DNA of 64,000 nt, taken from positions 1 to 64,000 of the forward strand of contig CAJXSL010000005.1 of the NCBI GenBank assembly GCA_913060875.1, read 5' to 3'. The DNA is from an uncultured Desulfobacteraceae bacterium. GTDB taxonomy: Bacteria; Desulfobacterota; Desulfobacteria; Desulfobacterales; UBA5852. The notes under the pieces were generated by a model. The model did no database searches. It worked only from the letters and a program-made list of their open reading frames with translations, and was not told where the DNA came from. The translations under genes and the position numbers were made by a program. Every line of letters begins with the position of its first letter. Position 1 is the stretch's first letter. This document shows positions 1 to 9,199 of this stretch, piece by piece.

Positions 1-77
1 GGCGTGCAAAGGAAGAGGAGTGAGGCGTACATCAGTACGCCGCAGCGACGATTCCTGCCGCACAACGCCGATATTGG
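1..77 (+). repeat. Structured intergenic repeat family A, copy 1 (partial, cut by window start)
   Basis: The first 77 bases are repeated almost exactly at 145-222. The copy contains the family's core hairpin, GGCGTAC-atca-GTACGCC, followed by a conserved stretch ending in CGCCGATATTGG. The flanking inverted arms are not visible here because the window starts inside the element. Related copies lie at 116-242, 20439-20558 and 48655-48799. Confidence 0.8.
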
Positions 78-115
78 TCTGGCGTTGAAAGGGATGGCTG
101 CTAAAAACACACCGC

Positions 116-242
116 AAGGCAACTTCGTAAAATGCCCAAGATCAAGGCGTGCAAAGGAAGAGGAGTGAGGCGTACATCAGTACGCCGCAGCGACGATTCC
201 TGCCGCACAACGCCGATATTGGGCATTTTACGAAGTTGCCTT
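116..242 (+). repeat. Structured intergenic repeat family A, copy 2
   Basis: A complete element with perfect 24-bp inverted arms at 116-139 and 219-242 (the arm contains ACTTCGTAAAATGCCC). The arms enclose the same core as copy 1, with the GGCGTAC/GTACGCC hairpin near 171-187. The right arm overlaps the last four codons and the TAA stop of the methyltransferase gene at 228-1349, so the gene's 3' end is part of the repeat. The element could act as a transcription terminator or an mRNA-end stabiliser; that role is inferred from position only. Confidence 0.85.
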
Positions 243-1349
243 CTTGCGGCAGAAGAAGTGGAGGTTAAACGCATCCTCCGGTATCTCCGCCACGTCCACA
301 TCTTCGAACCCGGCAGCCTGCAGCATGTCGACAGCCTTCTCCCGCCCCCACATCATGCCCAGCCCCGTGCCGCCGTCCACGAGGCCCACCGGCATGCAGT
401 GCATCAGGCTGACCGTGTAGAGAAAAGGGCCCATGGGGTGGTCGCGATTGTCCGCCAGGCGGCTGCCCGCGGCGATGTCCACCATGGAAAAACACCCGCC
501 CGGTTTTAACAGGGCGTATACGCCTTGAAGGGCTTCCATCGGCCTCGTCTGGTCATGAATGGCATCGAAGGCCGTCACATAATCAAAACGCTCCACAAGC
601 TCGGACCGGCTGTCGATCGCGCCCGCATCCTGATTGCGGAACGTGATGTTCGTGAGTCCCTGTGCCGATGCCTCGGCCCGGGCCACCTGCAGGGCCTCCT
701 CGGAGATGTCCAGCCCCACAAACGTACTGTTAGGAAAAGCGGCCGCCATGAGGGTCAGGGCCACCCCCTCGGCACACCCCAGATCGCATACCCGAATGCC
801 GGCTTCCATCCGGCGGACAACGGCACCCTTGTCCACGGACGGCAGGAAAGTTTCCACCAGAACCTCCCGGTGCTTGGCATCCGCCAGCTGCCCCATGAAC
901 TGCTGAAAGCGCGGGTAGTTGTCATAGGCAACCCCCTGGCCGGTACGGAACCCTTCCAGGACCTCGTCCATGACACAGCGGGTCAGCAGGGGAATTTCCT
1001 GGGTGTAGACCCCCAGGTTGCCGCTGCCGGCCCGCCGGGTGATCAGTTCGGCATGTTCCCGGGGCAGGAAATACCGGTCTTCACCGTCATCACCGTTGGC
1101 CAATTCCACCACGTCACCGCACACCATGACACCCAGCCATTCTTTCACATAGCGATGGCTCATACCGGACCGGGCGGCGATGTCGTCAATCGACGCCGGG
1201 CCGCCAAGGGCATCCATGACGTCGAACAGGCCGGCCCGATAGCCCAGGCCCATGGCCAGATTGAGAGCGCCGTAATTCAGCACGTCCGTCATCCGGGCGG
1301 CGAATCGACTGCGCTTTTCATCTGCTGTCACCCCATTATCGTCTGCCAT
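228..1349 (-). CDS. Winged-helix SAM-dependent methyltransferase
   Basis: Predicted cytosolic methyltransferase of 373 residues. The N-terminal ~100 residues look like the winged-helix dimerisation domain of O-methyltransferase/Rv2258c-type proteins (YGALNLAMGLGYRAGLFDVM, then SHRYVKEWLGVM). The C-terminal half is a Rossmann methyltransferase with the SAM motif VCDLGCAEG and a later LLKPGGCFSMVDI strand. The start chosen (ATG at 1349) has AGGAGG six bases upstream. The open frame extends 48 codons further upstream, but that extension is low-complexity and has no ribosome-binding site. The substrate cannot be read from sequence. The last codons and the stop lie inside the right arm of the repeat at 116-242. 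The DUF493 gene diverges on the other side. Confidence 0.85.
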   Translation of the reverse strand: MADDNGVTADEKRSRFAARMTDVLNYGALNLAMGLGYRAGLFDVMDALGGPASIDDIAARSGMSHRYVKEWLGVMVCGDVVELANGDDGEDRYFLPREHAELITRRAGSGNLGVYTQEIPLLTRCVMDEVLEGFRTGQGVAYDNYPRFQQFMGQLADAKHREVLVETFLPSVDKGAVVRRMEAGIRVCDLGCAEGVALTLMAAAFPNSTFVGLDISEEALQVARAEASAQGLTNITFRNQDAGAIDSRSELVERFDYVTAFDAIHDQTRPMEALQGVYALLKPGGCFSMVDIAAGSRLADNRDHPMGPFLYTVSLMHCMPVGLVDGGTGLGMMWGREKAVDMLQAAGFEDVDVAEIPEDAFNLHFFCRKKATS

Positions 1350-1542
1350 GGCAGGCCTCCTGTTTGTCGATGCATTCGTTTTGTCATCACGGGCGAAAAC
1401 CGGACGCATGCATATCACAAAGGCCCGCGGTGGGGGCAAGCGAAAAAATTTCCGCCGGCATTCAGGCGATCGTTGCCTGACGGCCTTTGACAACCCGCCA
1501 TGGGGCGGTTATGTTTCTGGATCGCAATTGAAGGATACGCAA

Positions 1543-1791
1543 ATGGACAAACCTACCGTAACCTATCCCTGCCGATGGTCGTTTACCCTCATCGGCACCG
1601 ACCCGCAGGCCGTCTGCGATTTCGTCGCCGATTGCCTGCCGTCGGACACCTATAGGCTGACCCCATCCAAAAAAAGCCGCAACGGCAAATACGTCTCCCT
1701 GCATCTCGAAGCCGAAGTCGCCAGCGAGGAAGCGCGCAATCGCCTTTTTGCCCGTCTGAAAGCAGCGCCGTCCGTCAAAATGATTCTGTAA
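1543..1791 (+). CDS. DUF493 (YbeD-like) domain protein
   Basis: Small 82-residue protein with the YbeD/DUF493 ferredoxin-like pattern: YPCRWSFTLIGTD at the N-terminus, then a SLHLEAEVASEEARNRLFARL segment and a terminal VKMIL strand. The family is widespread in Proteobacteria. E. coli YbeD sits beside lipoate genes and has no firmly established function; no lipoate gene is seen here. The start is the ATG at 1543, preceded by GAAGGA at a suitable distance. A longer upstream reading of the frame overlaps the divergent methyltransferase start and is probably not translated. Confidence 0.8.
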   Translation: MDKPTVTYPCRWSFTLIGTDPQAVCDFVADCLPSDTYRLTPSKKSRNGKYVSLHLEAEVASEEARNRLFARLKAAPSVKMIL

Positions 1792-1893
1792 ATTCCTGCC
1801 CGCGACAAACCCATTCTGCCACCGCGGCAATCGTGTTCAGGGTGCTTTCGAGAAAGCGGACAACGATATGCCAATCATTACCAGGAGGACATC

Positions 1894-2982
1894 ATGACCC
1901 AATATAAACTTTTCGAACCGCTGAGAATGGGCGACCTGGAACTAAAAAACAGAATCGTGCTGGCCCCCATGACCCGGGGAAGAGCCGGTGAATCACGCGT
2001 TCCCAACGCGTTAATGGCCGAATACTACCTTCAGCGCGCTTCGGCCGGTTTGCTCATCACCGAGGCCACGGTGGTTGCGGCCCGGGGCAACGGCTGGGTC
2101 GGCTCACCCGGCATCTACACCGACGAGATGGTCGCAGGCTGGCGCATCGTCACCCAGAAAGTAAACCCCACCGGCACACCCATCTTTCTGCAACTGTGGC
2201 ATTGCGGTCGGGCTTCCCACAGCGATTTTCACAATGGTGACCTGCCGGTTTCCGCCTCAGCCGTCAAACTGAATGGCGACCAGATTCGCACACCTTTCGG
2301 CAAGAAAGATTATGAAACCCCGCGGGCCCTTACCGTCGATGAAATCAGGGCCACCGTGAACGACTATCGCAAAGCAGCGTCAAATGCCAAAGAAGCCGGC
2401 TTCAGCGGTATCGAGGTCCACGCCGCCAACGGCTATCTGATCAATCAGTTTCTTGATTCCAAAACCAATCTCCGCAACGACCCATATGGCGGCAGCCTGG
2501 AAAACAAATACCGATTCCTGGGGGAAGTGCTGGCAGCCGTTCTGGAGGTGTGGCCATCCGATCGGGTCGGCGTCCGCCTTTCCCCCAATGGTGTCTTCAA
2601 CGATATGGGCAGCCTCGATTTCAGGGAAACTTTTCTCTACACCATAAAAGCGCTGAACCGGCTCAATCTGGCCTACGTCCACATCATGGACGGGCTGGCC
2701 TTCGGCTTTCATGAGCTGGGATCCCCCATGACCCTGGCGGAATTCCGGGCCGAATACGACGGTATCATGATGGGCAATTGCGGATACAGCCGGGAAGATG
2801 CCGAAGAACGACTGGCCAAAGGCCATGCTGACCTGGCCGCTTTCGGACGCCCTTTCATCTCAAACCCGGATCTGCCCGAGCGGTTTAAACATGATTGGCC
2901 GCTGGCACCTTTTGACGACATGTCCCTGTGGTACACCCCGGGTGCCGAAGGGTATATTGACTACAGCCCCTACCGGCCCTGA
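1894..2982 (+). CDS. Old Yellow Enzyme-family alkene reductase (NemA-like)
   Basis: FMN-dependent, NAD(P)H-using ene-reductase of 362 residues, the usual length for the classical NemA/XenB/OPR group. The pattern HAANGYLINQFLD supplies the substrate-binding His176 and Asn179 with Tyr181 just after. The neighbouring TNLRNDPYGGSLENKYRF and GRPFISNPDLPERF segments are family signatures for the barrel and phosphate-binding end. AGGAGG lies seven bases before the ATG. The substrate is probably an electrophilic alkene, quinone or nitro compound, by family. It appears to be a single-gene unit, convergent with the phosphatase gene downstream. Confidence 0.92.
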   Translation: MTQYKLFEPLRMGDLELKNRIVLAPMTRGRAGESRVPNALMAEYYLQRASAGLLITEATVVAARGNGWVGSPGIYTDEMVAGWRIVTQKVNPTGTPIFLQLWHCGRASHSDFHNGDLPVSASAVKLNGDQIRTPFGKKDYETPRALTVDEIRATVNDYRKAASNAKEAGFSGIEVHAANGYLINQFLDSKTNLRNDPYGGSLENKYRFLGEVLAAVLEVWPSDRVGVRLSPNGVFNDMGSLDFRETFLYTIKALNRLNLAYVHIMDGLAFGFHELGSPMTLAEFRAEYDGIMMGNCGYSREDAEERLAKGHADLAAFGRPFISNPDLPERFKHDWPLAPFDDMSLWYTPGAEGYIDYSPYRP

Positions 2983-3103
2983 CGTCTTGGAGGCAGCCCC
3001 GGATAAGCCTGTTGATGTCCGATCATGGAAACCGATCCCTAAACCGTTGCCAACGCTCCGGCTCGGACGCGACAAAAGCAGAAAGCAGCGCCGCACACGG
3101 CAC

Positions 3104-4315
3104 TCACGCCCGGTAGGCGATCCCGAACAGCGTCATATCGTCATCCGGCGGTCTGTTCCCCCGGAGGCGTTTGGCACGTGCAAACACCTGGGTAAGGAGT
3201 TGATCCAGGGACAGATGATGAAATTCTCCCAGGGCGTCATTAAAACGCGACCGCCCCTCTCTATCGCCATTTGGGTCAAAGTGTTCCGCCAACCCGTCCG
3301 TGTAAAGTAAGATCCGGTCCCCGGCCGACAGTTGGTACGCCTCCTGACCGCAAGGCGCATCCAAGCCCACGCCAATCACCGTACCATGGTGACGGAGGGT
3401 ATCGACACGGCCGTCCGCGCGAAGAATCAGCGGCGGCACGTGGCCGGCGTTGGCATAAACAAGACGGCCGGTTTTTACGTTGAGCGTCGCGTAGACGATG
3501 GTGAAAAAACAGTTGAAACGATCCAGAGGAAAGGCGGCTTCCAGCCGGTCGATGACGTCACCGGGCGAAAACATCCGGCCGGTAAGCCGCATGCGGTTGT
3601 TCAGGCTGTGCAGGAACTGGGAAACGGACATGGCCACCATTGCCGCAGAAACACCGTGCCCGCAGACGTCCACCACATAGAACCCGATCTCTTCGGGGCT
3701 GTTGGCATAGATTTGGAAAATGTCGCCCCCCACGAGGTGCCAGGGTTCGAACTGCCAGGCCGCTTGAACATGGGGCAAAGCGATATTCCGGTCCGGCAAC
3801 AGGCTCTTTTGAATCTTGTGGGCCGTGAGCAGGTCCTTTTCAATGGTTGCTTGTTTCTCTTCCAGTTCTTTCTTTTGTTGCTCACGGGCCGTGACATCAT
3901 GGATGATGACGAGAATCATGTGGCGCCCATTGAACTGGATGGGGCGGGCGTCGAATTCCAGGTTTTTGGGAATCGCCCGGCCGTCGATGTAAAACGTGCG
4001 GTCCAACCGCTGTCGCTTCACCGGTGCCCGTCCCGAAAAGGCCTGGAGCAGGGATTTCTTTAACAGGCAAAACCGGCATTGTGACGTCGATCCACAGGGC
4101 TGATTCTCGATAACCGAATTGACACAGCCGCTGATCTGACCGAAGGACGTCTCCGTCAGCTGATCCGCCGCGCGGTCGAATAAATCCAAGAAGCTGCGGT
4201 TGAACTGATGAATTTCAAGCTTTTCGTCCACCACTAGCACGGCCGCATCGATGTTATCCAGCAACAAATTCAGGAATTCACTGGACTCTTTAAGGCATTC
4301 AAATTCAGAGGACAT
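3104..4315 (-). CDS. PAS-PP2C (SpoIIE/RsbU-type) serine phosphatase
   Basis: A 403-residue signalling phosphatase. Residues ~10-150 form a PAS domain (AAVLVVDEKLEIHQFN...HMILVIIHDVT). It is followed by a coiled coil beginning EQQKKELEEKQATIEKDL and the SpoIIE/PP2C domain (AHKIQKSLLPDR, LVGGDIFQIY, VVDVCGHGVSAAMVAM, ILLYTDGLAEHFD). The Asp residues of GGDIF and the VDVCGHG motif are the expected Mn/Mg ligands. Within the PAS core there is a cysteine group (CVNSVIENQPCGSTSQCRFC) that could bind a metal or redox centre. Such phosphatases usually act on anti-sigma-antagonist proteins. No STAS or anti-sigma partner is visible nearby, so its target is unknown. Confidence 0.88.
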   Translation of the reverse strand: MSSEFECLKESSEFLNLLLDNIDAAVLVVDEKLEIHQFNRSFLDLFDRAADQLTETSFGQISGCVNSVIENQPCGSTSQCRFCLLKKSLLQAFSGRAPVKRQRLDRTFYIDGRAIPKNLEFDARPIQFNGRHMILVIIHDVTAREQQKKELEEKQATIEKDLLTAHKIQKSLLPDRNIALPHVQAAWQFEPWHLVGGDIFQIYANSPEEIGFYVVDVCGHGVSAAMVAMSVSQFLHSLNNRMRLTGRMFSPGDVIDRLEAAFPLDRFNCFFTIVYATLNVKTGRLVYANAGHVPPLILRADGRVDTLRHHGTVIGVGLDAPCGQEAYQLSAGDRILLYTDGLAEHFDPNGDREGRSRFNDALGEFHHLSLDQLLTQVFARAKRLRGNRPPDDDMTLFGIAYRA

Positions 4316-5011
4316 GCGTCGATCCCTTTCGATAAAACGGATCCTACCGCAATCAAGACGAACAAGGATTGATCTGGGTCAAACATTTTTTACGGGATCA
4401 TCAATCTTGTCACCTCCAAGCCGACTGTCAAACGCGAAAGGATCGATCCGTCGTGCCACGTTTAGCGATAGACCACCATGACCAGCCGGCATAAACCCGC
4501 GCGCCCTGGAGCGCACACATCTATATAAATTTTTTCCCGATATGAAAATATTTCCACACAAGCAAGGCCGCTGGTGTTCATTCTGCCATAATACAACACA
4601 ACATATAGTACCTAATTAGGCTCACTACCAACAGGTAGTATCGGCATATTTATTGCTTTTTCGAATTATCGGTCTTCCTTCCCTTACCGGATCTGTTCGC
4701 TGAAGTTGAAATTTCCAGTAGTTCTCAGTTCGTCGCTGATGCTCTTTCCGTAGCTGTATTGGCAACCATCAAACAAGACCCTTCCAGGCAGGCAACCGTT
4801 CAAAAGTCGTCCAAATAATCAATTGATTTCAGCTCATTCTCCGCACAGGTGGATTGCGGAAAATATCCGGAAGCGAAAGCCCGCCGCGTTTTTCGCAGAA
4901 AATTCGGGGTATGGGCGATGTCGGGGTATGGGATCGCCGTCTCTTCCGGCCGGCGCTGCCGGTTTGGGCGAGTTGACGTTAATCCGGCCTTCAATTCTCG
5001 CGGATTCGATC
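4316..5011. other. Geneless stretch between divergent genes
   Basis: About 700 bases separate the phosphatase start from the chosen transglycosylase start. I see no RNA gene, no convincing ORF and no copy of the repeat families. A TTGACG hexamer near 4973 could be a -35 element for the transglycosylase, but no good -10 follows. The open frame of the transglycosylase runs back to 4823 and its start might lie further upstream than I placed it. Confidence 0.4.
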
Positions 5012-6445
5012 ATGAAGATGTTCATTATCATTTTGCGCATACAGGACAAGCTGGCCATCGGTCTATTCCGATGGCGCCATATTGCGTTAATGATCGTGAT
5101 CGCGACATCCCTGGTAACCCACCTGCCAACGCCATCCCGGGCCGCCGAGCCTTTCAGGCTTTTGATCATGGTGCAAACCGGGTATGAATGGGGGCATTCC
5201 AGACGCCCTATTCCATTCTTTTGGGGACACAACGGAATATGGCGCCTCGGTTCCAAGCCGTGGGATCGGTACGGAGGGACCTTGGGGCAAGACCAAGCCC
5301 CGGGTTTAGAAAACTGCGGACTGCCCTATGAACTGGGTCGCATCCTTCCCGGAAACCCGCGCTGTGATCGCCTGCCGAACAGTTTTTACATTGGGTGGCG
5401 CCACTTGTTTTCCGGGGATTCCGAAACGCCTGATGAAACCATAAAAGACCGGGAATCCCCACTGCCGCGCAACGACCACTTCACGACCATTTCAGTCCGG
5501 CAGGACTTTCAGGTCTACCTCATACAGCGTAAGGACTCCCTGTGGAAAATCGCCCGGCAATTCGGCATGCAACCCCGCACGCTGGCCGAATTAAATAACC
5601 TGAGAACGGGTGAAATCCTGCAAATTGGACGCCCGCTCAAGGTAAAGGTATCGACGCCTCGAGAATTGACACTGACGGTAACCTCTCGGTCCATAACAAA
5701 AGATCCATCCTTTTTCGATCAGATACGTCTGACCGACGGCCACCCGGTACCCCGATGGATGCTGAAGGGTTTTGTTGTAGAGGTTGTTGATCGTCCATCT
5801 CCGGCAACGGGGAACGTGATAAGCGGTGGAACCCCAAACAAACCGACATTTGTTGTCAACTTCCAGCTGGAAGAAGATCATCTTGAAGCACAGGCGAAAC
5901 AATTCCGGCCCATCGTTTTTACACATGCCGAACGATACAACATTGATCCGGCGCTTATCACGGCTATGATTCACACCGAATCTTCTTTTAATCCCTATGC
6001 CCGATCGAGAAGCTCCGCCTATGGATTGATGCAATTGGTCCCTCACACGGCGGGCAAGGAAGCCTACACTACAATTTATGGGCAGGACCGTAAGTTGAGC
6101 CCGGAATACCTTTACGATCCGGCCAATAACATTGAATTGGGGGCGGCCTATCTCAATATCCTCAGAGATAAGTATATGAAATCGATTACAGATCCGGTCA
6201 GCCGCATCTACTGTACGGTCGCGGCCTATCACGCCGGCCCATCGAACGTCGGAAGGGCCTTCACACCCAAGCAATCGATCAAATTAGCAACCCCCATCAT
6301 CAACCAACTAACACCCACCGATGTCTATAACCGCCTCGTACAATCCTTACCTGCGCTGGAAAGCCGTAATTATGTTCGCACCGTTGTCGCCCGCCTCAAG
6401 AAGTATCGCGAGTGGTACGCCAAGGATCGGGATGAGCAGACGTAA
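5012..6445 (+). CDS. LysM-containing lytic murein transglycosylase (MltC/Slt-like)
   Basis: Exported peptidoglycan-cleaving enzyme, about 477 residues from the chosen ATG. An N-terminal hydrophobic segment (HIALMIVIATSLVTHLP then SRA) reads as a signal peptide with a rather long n-region. A LysM repeat follows (YLIQRKDSLWKIARQFGM...LAELNNL...ILQIGRPLKV). The SLT domain contains the catalytic Glu in IHTESSFNPYARS, the AYGLMQLVPHTAG motif and NIELGAAYLNIL. The SLT domain is closest in pattern to MltC. The region between signal peptide and LysM is unassigned. The start is uncertain: no strong ribosome-binding site precedes 5012, and the frame is open from 4823. Probably acts in the periplasm in wall turnover. 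Confidence 0.85.
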   Translation: MKMFIIILRIQDKLAIGLFRWRHIALMIVIATSLVTHLPTPSRAAEPFRLLIMVQTGYEWGHSRRPIPFFWGHNGIWRLGSKPWDRYGGTLGQDQAPGLENCGLPYELGRILPGNPRCDRLPNSFYIGWRHLFSGDSETPDETIKDRESPLPRNDHFTTISVRQDFQVYLIQRKDSLWKIARQFGMQPRTLAELNNLRTGEILQIGRPLKVKVSTPRELTLTVTSRSITKDPSFFDQIRLTDGHPVPRWMLKGFVVEVVDRPSPATGNVISGGTPNKPTFVVNFQLEEDHLEAQAKQFRPIVFTHAERYNIDPALITAMIHTESSFNPYARSRSSAYGLMQLVPHTAGKEAYTTIYGQDRKLSPEYLYDPANNIELGAAYLNILRDKYMKSITDPVSRIYCTVAAYHAGPSNVGRAFTPKQSIKLATPIINQLTPTDVYNRLVQSLPALESRNYVRTVVARLKKYREWYAKDRDEQT

Positions 6446-6720
6446 TCGCATGATCGCAAGGTAAACGCTGATCCGAGTCCCCGCCCGCACGACGACTCAA
6501 ATTCCCAAAAATATAAAATCACCGACGGCAAGACGGCCGCCACGGGATATCCCCCGTTTGCAGTCACGGAGATGGTTGGGAGGAATTACGCCGGTTGACG
6601 GTATGGATTGACCCGTAGAGCGGGGTTTGATAACGGATATATGTTTATGCTCGATCGATTGCGCCGATTCGAATGATTGCATAAACAGATATCTTAACCC
6701 GCTGTGCAACTCAGTGGCAT

Positions 6721-8055
6721 ATGCAAGCCGGCCATATGGTGGTATCAACGTCAATTGCCAAACGATTTATCGTGATCTTCGTGCCCATCGTTACGCTGAT
6801 CACGCTCGGAGCACTGTTTCTTTATCAAAAAGAAACCAGAGCCAATGCCGCTATCATCAAGGCACGTGAATCCGCCAGTATTGAAAGGCTTCAGGAAGTC
6901 ATCCGGAGTGATTTTCACACCATCGTGTCCGATCTCATGTTCCTTTCAACCCAGGCCGGCATTCACAGCTTTTCTAAAGAGAACAAATTGCAGGCATCAG
7001 ACGAACTTGCCATCGAATTTCGTGCCTTTGCCAAATACAAGGGCATCTACGACCAGGTTCGATTGCTTGATCGCCACGGCATGGAAGTCGTTCGGGTCAA
7101 CTATAACGATGGCGTATCGTCGGTTGTGCCGGCAGACCAGCTGCAACATAAGGGCAAGCGCTACTATTTCACCGACACGATCCAACTTGGCAAAGATGCC
7201 ATTTTTGTATCCCCGTTCGATCTCAACATCGAAAGGGGCCAGGTCGAAATCCCGTTCAAGCCCATGATTCGATTCGGGGCCCCCTTATTTTCTGCCGACG
7301 GTAATAAAAACGGCGTTATCATCCTTAATTTCCTGGGATCGGAACTCATCCGCAAACTCAAACGAATTTCAAGCCAGGGCGCCGGGCAGATCATGCTCCT
7401 CAATCGCGACAGTTACTGGCTTGCGGCCCCCGACAAAGCGGATGAATGGTCTTTTATGTTTAAAGACAAACCGAAACGCCATTTCCGCAATCGCTATCCT
7501 GAAATGTGGACCTATCTTGCCGCACGCAATGCCGGACAACACCAGACCCCAAACGGCCTTTTCACCTTCACGACGATCTTCCCCCTCGAGGAGGGTCTCA
7601 GATCCAGTACCGGATCCCCGGAAGCCTTCGCAGCAAGCGCCCAGACACTGTCGGCCCAAGAATATTACTGGAAACTTGTATCCCATGTTCCTCCGGAGCG
7701 GATACACGCCGAAATGACCATCTTTGTTACCCGGCTTGCGGGCACCTGCACATTTCTTATCATTGTGCTCGGTATCGGGGTCTGGTTCCTTGCCAAGGCA
7801 CAATTTAAACGGGATCAAGTGTCCATGGAAAAGGAACGTCTTATCCAGGAACTCCAGAATGCGCTGGGGGAAGTCAAAACCCTGAGCGGCCTCATCCCCA
7901 TCTGCGCGCATTGCAAAAAAATCCGCGACGACTCCGGCTACTGGAACCGACTTGAAACCTATATCGAAGCACGATCCGAAGCGGATTTCAGTCACGGCAT
8001 CTGCCCGGAGTGTGCTGAAAAACTCTACCCCGAATTCGATCTTTACAAACCATAG
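6721..8055 (+). CDS. CACHE-type membrane sensor with C-terminal CxxC zinc-ribbon
   Basis: A 444-residue membrane sensor with no catalytic domain. TM1 is IAKRFIVIFVPIVTLITLGAL. A large extracytoplasmic region with dCACHE character follows (VRLLDRHGMEVVRVNYNDG, YFTDTIQLGKDAIFVSPFDL). TM2 is near residues 335-360 and leads into a coiled coil. The last ~55 residues contain SGLIPICAHCKKIRDD and a second CPEC pair, two CxxC motifs ~34 residues apart that form a likely zinc ribbon. This tail occurs at the end of many sensor proteins of Desulfobacterota and its function is not established. The start could be ATG 6721 or 6736. No kinase or cyclase is fused, so output would need a partner. Confidence 0.8.
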   Translation: MQAGHMVVSTSIAKRFIVIFVPIVTLITLGALFLYQKETRANAAIIKARESASIERLQEVIRSDFHTIVSDLMFLSTQAGIHSFSKENKLQASDELAIEFRAFAKYKGIYDQVRLLDRHGMEVVRVNYNDGVSSVVPADQLQHKGKRYYFTDTIQLGKDAIFVSPFDLNIERGQVEIPFKPMIRFGAPLFSADGNKNGVIILNFLGSELIRKLKRISSQGAGQIMLLNRDSYWLAAPDKADEWSFMFKDKPKRHFRNRYPEMWTYLAARNAGQHQTPNGLFTFTTIFPLEEGLRSSTGSPEAFAASAQTLSAQEYYWKLVSHVPPERIHAEMTIFVTRLAGTCTFLIIVLGIGVWFLAKAQFKRDQVSMEKERLIQELQNALGEVKTLSGLIPICAHCKKIRDDSGYWNRLETYIEARSEADFSHGICPECAEKLYPEFDLYKP

Positions 8056-8107
8056 CTCAGGCAAACTTTTAACCGCCAGTCCGGTCCAGGAAGGAAATAA
8101 GGCATCC

Positions 8108-8539
8108 ATGCACAGCCGCCCGGCAATCATCCAGGATGCACCGCAGATCACGGCCCTCCTGAACCAGTTGGGCTATCGCGATGGCCAGGAAACAGTCGCA
8201 CGCCGACTGGGAGTACTTGGCCAATGTCACGATAGCATCGTTCTTGTAGCGGAAGACGAGAGCCAACGACTACTCGGCTGTATCCACGTCATGGTATCCA
8301 ATCGCCTGGCGGAAGGCACTTACGGGGAAATCGCCAGCTTGGTGATCGGCGAAGGACACAGGCAGGAAGGCATCGGCCGACAGTTGATCGAAAAGGCCGC
8401 CTGCTGGCTTCGTGAAAGGGGGATGTCACGAATGCGCGTCCGGTGTAACGTCATCCGCGAGGGAGCCCACCAGTTTTATGAACGTTTGGGCTTTGAAATA
8501 ACTAAATCGCACAAAGTGTATGATAAGGACCTCACTTGA
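8108..8539 (+). CDS. GNAT-family N-acetyltransferase
   Basis: Acetyl-CoA-dependent acyltransferase of about 143 residues. The acetyl-CoA loop is visible as IGEGHRQEGIGRQLIEKA (R/Q-x-x-G-x-G/A pattern), followed by the C-terminal NVIREGAHQFYERLGFE motif of the fold. The ATG at 8108 was chosen because the conserved fold begins directly after it (RPAIIQDAPQITALLNQLG). The longer open frame overlaps the previous gene. The acceptor is unknown. The stop overlaps the TTG start of the DUF2284 gene, so the two are probably cotranscribed and translationally linked. Confidence 0.85.
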   Translation: MHSRPAIIQDAPQITALLNQLGYRDGQETVARRLGVLGQCHDSIVLVAEDESQRLLGCIHVMVSNRLAEGTYGEIASLVIGEGHRQEGIGRQLIEKAACWLRERGMSRMRVRCNVIREGAHQFYERLGFEITKSHKVYDKDLT

Positions 8540-9162
8540 ACGGCAGAAGCCCCATGACGAATAAATCGGAAGAGGCCCTGCGGCAACTGGCTTTGGGTAT
8601 GGGCGTCAGTGATGCCCGCGTGATCGATTCCCGCCGCATCCGGGTGGAAAACGAACTGGCCCGAATATGTAAAGACCCCGGCTGCCCCGGCTACGGGCAG
8701 GGAGCCAACTGCCCGCCCCATGTGATGAAGCCGGAAACCTTCCGGCAGACGCTGGAGGCATACCCCCGGGCCCTGGTCTTCAAGTTCGATGTGCCCACCG
8801 AGGTCCTGCTGGGAGAAGAGCGTTTCGAGGTGTCCCGCCTCGTTCACGAAACCGCCGCCGCCCTCGAGCGCCATGCACTGAGTTGCGGGTTCACGGCCGC
8901 CCGGGGTCTGGCGGCCGGATCCTGTAAACGCATCTTCTGCCCGGACAAGCCCGCCTGCCGGGTACTGGCCGGCAACGGCGAATGCCGGCATCCGGACGCG
9001 GCTCGCCCCTCCATCTCCGGCCTGGGGATCCACTTTTTCGAACTATCCCAAACCGTAGGTTGGCCCATCCATAAAATCACCGGCGACAGCCAACCCGACG
9101 AGGTGCCCATGGGCCTCCTGGCCGGCATCGTCCTGCTGACACGGGAAACACCGGAAACATGA
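8536..9162 (+). CDS. DUF2284 cysteine-rich metal-binding protein
   Basis: A 208-residue member of DUF2284, a family predicted to bind metal or an iron-sulfur centre. The conserved cysteines are KDPGCPGYGQGANCPPH near the N-terminus and the later GSCKRIFC, KPAC and GNGECRHP group. The start used is TTG 8536, which has AAGGA seven bases upstream and overlaps the GNAT stop. An ATG at 8554 is the alternative but has no clear ribosome-binding site. Biochemical function is unknown for the family. Coupling to the acetyltransferase suggests a shared job, which is inference. Confidence 0.8.
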   Translation: MNGRSPMTNKSEEALRQLALGMGVSDARVIDSRRIRVENELARICKDPGCPGYGQGANCPPHVMKPETFRQTLEAYPRALVFKFDVPTEVLLGEERFEVSRLVHETAAALERHALSCGFTAARGLAAGSCKRIFCPDKPACRVLAGNGECRHPDAARPSISGLGIHFFELSQTVGWPIHKITGDSQPDEVPMGLLAGIVLLTRETPET

Positions 9163-9199
9163 TGAAAAGAACAGCTATTGCGAAAAGGAGCGGACTGGC

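Noticed and set aside
525-1490. Long plus-strand ORF antisense to the methyltransferase
   Set aside because: It is a shadow of the GC-rich gene on the other strand, with no ribosome-binding site and no recognisable motifs.
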